A DNA stretch of 8,954 nucleotides from Elusimicrobiota bacterium. GTDB lineage: Bacteria > CG03. The stretch is from contig JAGHAG010000029.1 of the NCBI GenBank assembly GCA_021161625.1, forward strand, positions 1 to 8,954, read 5' to 3'. Position 1 is the first letter of the stretch. Each line of letters opens with the position of its first letter. The notes under the pieces are model-generated. The model ran no database searches, was not told the origin of the DNA, and worked only from the letters and a program-made list of their open reading frames with translations. Position numbers and translations under genes: made by a program. Shown here piece by piece: positions 6,665-8,954 of this stretch.

Positions 6665-7704
6665 AACTTAAAAAATTTGCCAGAAAAAAGGTGACATGGC
6701 TTTCTGATGATTTAAATTCTCTTTTCCTTTCAACAAGAATAAGAATTGCGAGAAATGTTGAGGGATTTTTATTTCCGAACAGGTTAACTTCTCCCCAGCA
6801 ACTGAAGTTAAGAGGAAAAATTTTTCAGGATTTAAAGAAAATAGACCTTTTAAAAAAATCCCTTCTGTTAAAAATGGAAGAACTTGACACAACAGACCGT
6901 CGTCTTCTTCTTGAAAGGCATCTTGCTTCAAGTGAACTTGTCTTTTCTGAAAAAATCTCAGGGCTTTTAATATCACAGAACGAAATTATAAACATAATGA
7001 TAAATGAAGAAGACCACCTCAGAATTCAGATTTTTGGAAAGGGACTTGAACTTTTTGAAACCCTTCTTCTTTCTCAGAGGGTTGAAAATGAAATTTCGCA
7101 GAAAATTAAATTTGCTTATGATGATGAGTTTGGATATCTTACTGCCTGTCCGACAAATGTTGGCACGGGCTTAAGAATTTCTTTTTTAACTCACCTTGCA
7201 GAACTTGTTCTTACCAACCACATAGGCGATGTAATGGAATCCCTTTCAAGAATTGGTCTTGTTATGAGAGGGTTTTACGGCGAGGCAACAAAGCCTCTGG
7301 GTGATTTCTTTCAGATTTCAAATCAGATAACGCTGGGGGTAAACCCTGAGGAAATCATTGAAAAACTCCTTGCAGTTTCCCGACAGTTAAACGATGCCTG
7401 CACAAAACAAAGAGAAGAACTCCTTAAAAAAAGCAGAATAGAGATTGAAGACAGGGTTTTCCGCAGTTTTGCAATTTTGAAAGAATCAAGAAAAATTTCA
7501 TTTGCAGAACTTATGCAGAGAATTTCTGACATAAGGCTGGGCTTAAGGTGTGGTTTTGAAATTCCAGTAACAGGAGAAAAACTAAATGAGATATTTTTTC
7601 TTTCACAACCTGCTCACATTGAGGCAAGAGCAGGGAAGAAACTTTCTGCACTCCAGAGAGATGTTTTGAGAAGTGCTTTTATAAAGGAGTGTTTGAAAAA
7701 ATGA
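6661..7704 (+). CDS. mcsB: McsB-like protein-arginine kinase
   Basis: McsB phosphorylates arginine side chains on proteins, in Bacillus marking them for ClpCP degradation. The 347-residue sequence is a complete ATP:guanido phosphotransferase-family protein. Visible motifs: LSTRIRIARN (23-32) for nucleotide binding, INEEDHLRIQ (114-123) with the catalytic-base glutamates, YLTACPTNVGTGLR (159-172) with active-site Cys163, and FQISNQITLG (217-226). The C-terminal phosphoarginine-sensing motif RDxxRA appears as RDVLRS (333-338), with Ser for Ala. Lack of a free-amino-acid substrate loop and the McsA neighbour argue against creatine or arginine kinase. The start overlaps mcsA by 4 bases with no clear Shine-Dalgarno sequence, so translation is probably coupled. 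ClpC, the usual next gene in Firmicutes, is replaced by glyQ, so the protease partner must be encoded elsewhere. Confidence 0.94.
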   Translation: MKLKKFARKKVTWLSDDLNSLFLSTRIRIARNVEGFLFPNRLTSPQQLKLRGKIFQDLKKIDLLKKSLLLKMEELDTTDRRLLLERHLASSELVFSEKISGLLISQNEIINIMINEEDHLRIQIFGKGLELFETLLLSQRVENEISQKIKFAYDDEFGYLTACPTNVGTGLRISFLTHLAELVLTNHIGDVMESLSRIGLVMRGFYGEATKPLGDFFQISNQITLGVNPEEIIEKLLAVSRQLNDACTKQREELLKKSRIEIEDRVFRSFAILKESRKISFAELMQRISDIRLGLRCGFEIPVTGEKLNEIFFLSQPAHIEARAGKKLSALQRDVLRSAFIKECLKK

Positions 7705-8552
7705 CACTGCAGGAAATTATTTTAAAACTTTCAAGTTTCTGGGTGGAAAATGGCTGTCTCTTAGGACTTGCCTATGATGTTGAAAAAGGAGCAGGAACTT
7801 TTAACCAGTTTACTTTTCTAAAACTTTTTGACGACAAACCCTGGAGAGTTGCCTATGTTGAGCCATCCAGAAGGCCTCAGGATGGAAGATATGCAGACAA
7901 CCCTTTCCGCCTTTACAAACACATTCAATTTCAGGTGATTTTGAAGCCTGCGCCAAAGGATTCAAGGTTTCTTTATCTAAAAAGTTTAAAGGCAATTGGA
8001 ATTGATGTAAAAAAGCACGACATAAGATTTCTTGAGGACAACTGGGAATCCCCATCCCTCGGAGCATGGGGAAGGGGCTGGGAAGTGAGATGCGATGGTC
8101 TTGAAATCACCCAGTTTACATATTTTCAATCTGCTGGTGGAAAGGAACTTTCTCAAATCCCTGTGGAACTCACATATGGGCTTGAAAGAATTGCAATGTT
8201 TTTGAACAAAAAGAAAAATGTTTTTGATGTTCCATGGAGTGAGGATTTTACTTACGGTGAGATAAGAAAAGCCGAAGAAAGACAGTTCAGTATTTATTAT
8301 TTTGAAAAGGCAGATGTTGAAAAAATGTTTGATTTGTTTTATTTCTGGAAGAAGGAAGCAGAAAATCTTATTTCAGAAAAACTTCCTCTTCCTGCCTATG
8401 ACTGTCTTTTGAAAATGTCACATTATTTTAATGTCATTGATGCAAGGGGCGGTTTTGACCACGCAACAAGAACCTCTTTTGTAAGAATAATGCAGGAACT
8501 TTCCTCAAAAATTTCCTCATTTTTTATATCCGGGCTTGAAAATGACAAATGA
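7701..8552 (+). CDS. glyQ: Glycyl-tRNA synthetase alpha subunit
   Basis: GlyQ is the catalytic subunit of the bacterial alpha2beta2 glycyl-tRNA synthetase. The 283-residue product aligns across the whole family: FWVENGC (13-19), AYVEPSRRPQDGRY (51-64), QFQVILKP (76-83), HDIRFLEDNWESPSLGAWG (106-124), GLEITQFTYFQ (133-143), ELTYGLERIAMFL (156-168) and PAYDCLLKMSHYFNVIDARG (231-250). Some usually invariant positions differ: QPYD is LAYD (23-26), HPATF is NQFTF (35-39) and GENPNR is ADNPFR (65-70). The ATG overlaps the mcsB stop as ATGA; aggag at 7685-7689 is 11 bases upstream, a long but usable spacing, and a GTG at 7689 overlaps that site and is rejected. No glyS follows, although the alpha subunit needs it. 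The last codons and stop lie in a dispersed 17-nt repeat. Confidence 0.94.
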   Translation: MTLQEIILKLSSFWVENGCLLGLAYDVEKGAGTFNQFTFLKLFDDKPWRVAYVEPSRRPQDGRYADNPFRLYKHIQFQVILKPAPKDSRFLYLKSLKAIGIDVKKHDIRFLEDNWESPSLGAWGRGWEVRCDGLEITQFTYFQSAGGKELSQIPVELTYGLERIAMFLNKKKNVFDVPWSEDFTYGEIRKAEERQFSIYYFEKADVEKMFDLFYFWKKEAENLISEKLPLPAYDCLLKMSHYFNVIDARGGFDHATRTSFVRIMQELSSKISSFFISGLENDK

Positions 8553-8557
8553 AAAAT
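8541..8557. repeat. 17-nt dispersed repeat, copy 2, over the glyQ stop
   Basis: aatgacaaatgaaaaat is identical to 5979-5995. Here it supplies the last three codons (Asn-Asp-Lys) and the TGA of glyQ, with one extra codon base on either side. Confidence 0.55.
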
Positions 8558-8558
8558 T

Positions 8559-8600
8559 CCCTTCTATAACTCTCCCTTATGAAGAGGGAGAATAGAAGGG
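8559..8600. repeat. Long stem-loop between glyQ and the riboswitch promoter
   Basis: CCCTTCTAT (8559-8567) pairs with ATAGAAGGG (8592-8600), then TCTCCCT (8571-8577) pairs with AGGGAGA (8585-8591), with a 3-base bulge and the loop tatgaag. It begins six bases after the glyQ stop. T-runs occur only later (8611-8615 and 8622-8627), so a 3'-end or terminator role for the mcsA-mcsB-glyQ transcript is plausible but not textbook. The base pattern also suits a dispersed palindromic element. Confidence 0.55.
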
Positions 8601-8651
8601 GATAGTACCCTTTTTCCTCTGTTTTTTCTACAGTTGAGATAATGTGCCTAC

Positions 8652-8680
8652 TTGACGTTGAGAAAATTTCAGATTAAAAT
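8652..8680 (+). promoter_or_regulatory. Sigma-70-type promoter of the riboswitch transcript
   Basis: TTGACG (8652-8657) and TAAAAT (8675-8680) are separated by exactly 17 bases, each one mismatch from consensus. The predicted transcription start, about 8687-8688, falls immediately before the first paired base of the riboswitch (8690). That agreement between two independent predictions makes this the best-supported promoter in the window. Confidence 0.75.
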
Positions 8681-8699
8681 ATATATAGAGAATCTGAAA
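8667..8699. promoter_or_regulatory. Operator-like palindrome over the -10 box and start site
   Basis: TTTCAGATT (8667-8675) and AATCTGAAA (8691-8699) are perfect 9-base inverted repeats, 24 bases centre to centre. The left half touches the -10 box and the right half lies in the first transcribed bases, where a repressor would block initiation. The left arm lies upstream of the predicted start, so it should not be in the RNA. The right arm doubles as the aptamer's basal stem, so part of the symmetry could be coincidental. Confidence 0.4.
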
Positions 8700-8804
8700 A
8701 GGGCAAGTTCTGTCGAAAGGCAGGATGCGCAAAGCCACGGGGCTAAGTCCCCGCACAGATTCACCTATAGTATAGGGGGATAAGCCAGCCGGGTTGCCAG
8801 ATTC
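8690..8804 (+). ncRNA. Cyclic-di-GMP-I (GEMM-I) riboswitch aptamer
   Basis: The core matches GEMM-I. GAATCT (8690-8695) pairs with AGATTC (8799-8804), followed by the gaaaAGGGCAA strand. The second helix TTCTGTC (8708-8714) and GGCAGGA (8719-8725) is capped by a GAAA tetraloop. Then come the invariant CGCAAAGCC (8728-8736), the tetraloop-receptor region GGCTAAG (8741-8747) opposite GATAAGCC (8779-8786), and the closing GCCGGGTTGCC (8788-8798), which pairs with GGCAA (8702-8706). Helix 3 carries a small extra hairpin CCTAT/ATAGG (8764-8776). The RNA binds the bacterial second messenger cyclic di-GMP. The AGGGCAA strand is the same as in the well-studied Vibrio c-di-GMP aptamer, but I cannot exclude the cGAMP-preferring subclass. 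It sits between a promoter and an exported-protein gene. Confidence 0.9.
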
Positions 8805-8827
8805 CATAAATAAAAAAATGGCAACCC
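8791..8827 (+). promoter_or_regulatory. Riboswitch expression platform: start-codon sequestering hairpin
   Basis: GGGTTGCCA (8791-8799), the 3' strand of aptamer helix P1, is the exact reverse complement of TGGCAACCC (8819-8827). That second arm contains the last two bases of the ATG (8818-8820) and codons 2-4. The loop is 19 bases. Because the left arm is needed for P1, ligand binding and this hairpin exclude each other. No U-run follows, so control is most likely at translation initiation, with ligand turning expression on. Confidence 0.7.
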
Positions 8828-8954
8828 AATCAAAAATAAAAACAGGCATATTCATTGGCTTATATCTTTTTATAAATATATCTTTCGCAGACTGGCGTCT
8901 TACACCGCTTTATACAGGAGAGGGTTATATAGCAAATATTTCCATAGATATAGA
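8818..8954 (+). CDS. N-terminus of an exported protein under c-di-GMP riboswitch control (partial)
   Basis: An open frame from ATG 8818 runs off the window after 45 complete codons. Residues 1-24 form a good signal peptide: a basic start (MATQSKIK), a hydrophobic core (TGIFIGLYLFINIS) and an SFA-D cleavage site. The mature part begins DWRLTPLYTGEGYIANISIDI, which I do not recognise; its alternating hydrophobic pattern would suit beta structure, but this is too short to classify. The start is chosen because it is the first ATG after the aptamer, begins the signal peptide and lies in the hairpin that would control it. No Shine-Dalgarno sequence is visible in ccataaataaaaaa, so initiation may rely on an unstructured A-rich leader. 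Cyclic di-GMP control suggests a surface, adhesion or matrix role, but that is inference only. Confidence 0.75.
   Translation, partial: MATQSKIKTGIFIGLYLFINISFADWRLTPLYTGEGYIANISIDI

Noticed and set aside
8690..8804. Cobalamin or other riboswitch class
   Set aside because: There is no B12-box; the GAAA tetraloop, CGCAAAGCC core, receptor and GCCGGGTTGCC strand all fit GEMM-I.
8628..8855. 75-codon open frame on the - strand
   Set aside because: It lies opposite the promoter, riboswitch and signal-peptide start, and its product has no recognisable features.

Overview
The window is AT-rich (about two-thirds A+T by eye, not computed) bacterial chromosome with every recognisable gene on the + strand. 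A LolC/E-type permease with its LolD ATPase implies an outer membrane, so the source is probably a diderm. The genes cannot be assigned to a familiar genus. The mix of compact housekeeping operons and intergenic gaps full of short imperfect repeats and hairpins resembles genomes of uncultivated candidate phyla (Omnitrophota or Elusimicrobiota-like lineages). That placement is a guess from style, not a phylogenetic result.

Layout. 1-413 is non-coding: an imperfect palindromic repeat, three evenly spaced small hairpins, a pyrimidine-rich tract, and an extended -10 promoter that appears to start transcription at the nfeD start codon. 414-5852 is one tightly overlapping unit: nfeD (membrane serine protease), lysS (lysyl-tRNA synthetase), a LolC/E permease, LolD ATPase, and ilvE (branched-chain aminotransferase). 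5853-6175 is a second repeat-rich gap. 6176-8552 is a three-gene unit with 4-base ATGA overlaps: a McsA-like zinc-finger protein, McsB protein-arginine kinase, and glyQ (glycyl-tRNA synthetase alpha). 8553-8689 holds a long stem-loop and a good sigma-70-type promoter. 8690-8804 is a cyclic-di-GMP-I (GEMM-I) riboswitch, followed directly by the start of an exported protein that runs off the window.

How it fits together. The first unit joins envelope quality control (NfeD), lipoprotein export (LolCD) and aminoacylation or amino-acid supply (LysS, IlvE). The second joins phosphoarginine protein quality control (McsAB) to GlyQ; no ctsR, clpC or glyS lies in the window. The most interesting region is the right end. 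The 3' strand of the riboswitch aptamer (8791-8799) is perfectly complementary to the start-codon region of the exported gene (8819-8827), and no T-run follows. This predicts a translational ON switch in which bound second messenger frees the AUG. A 9-bp palindrome over the -10 box and predicted transcription start suggests a second, DNA-level control on the same promoter.
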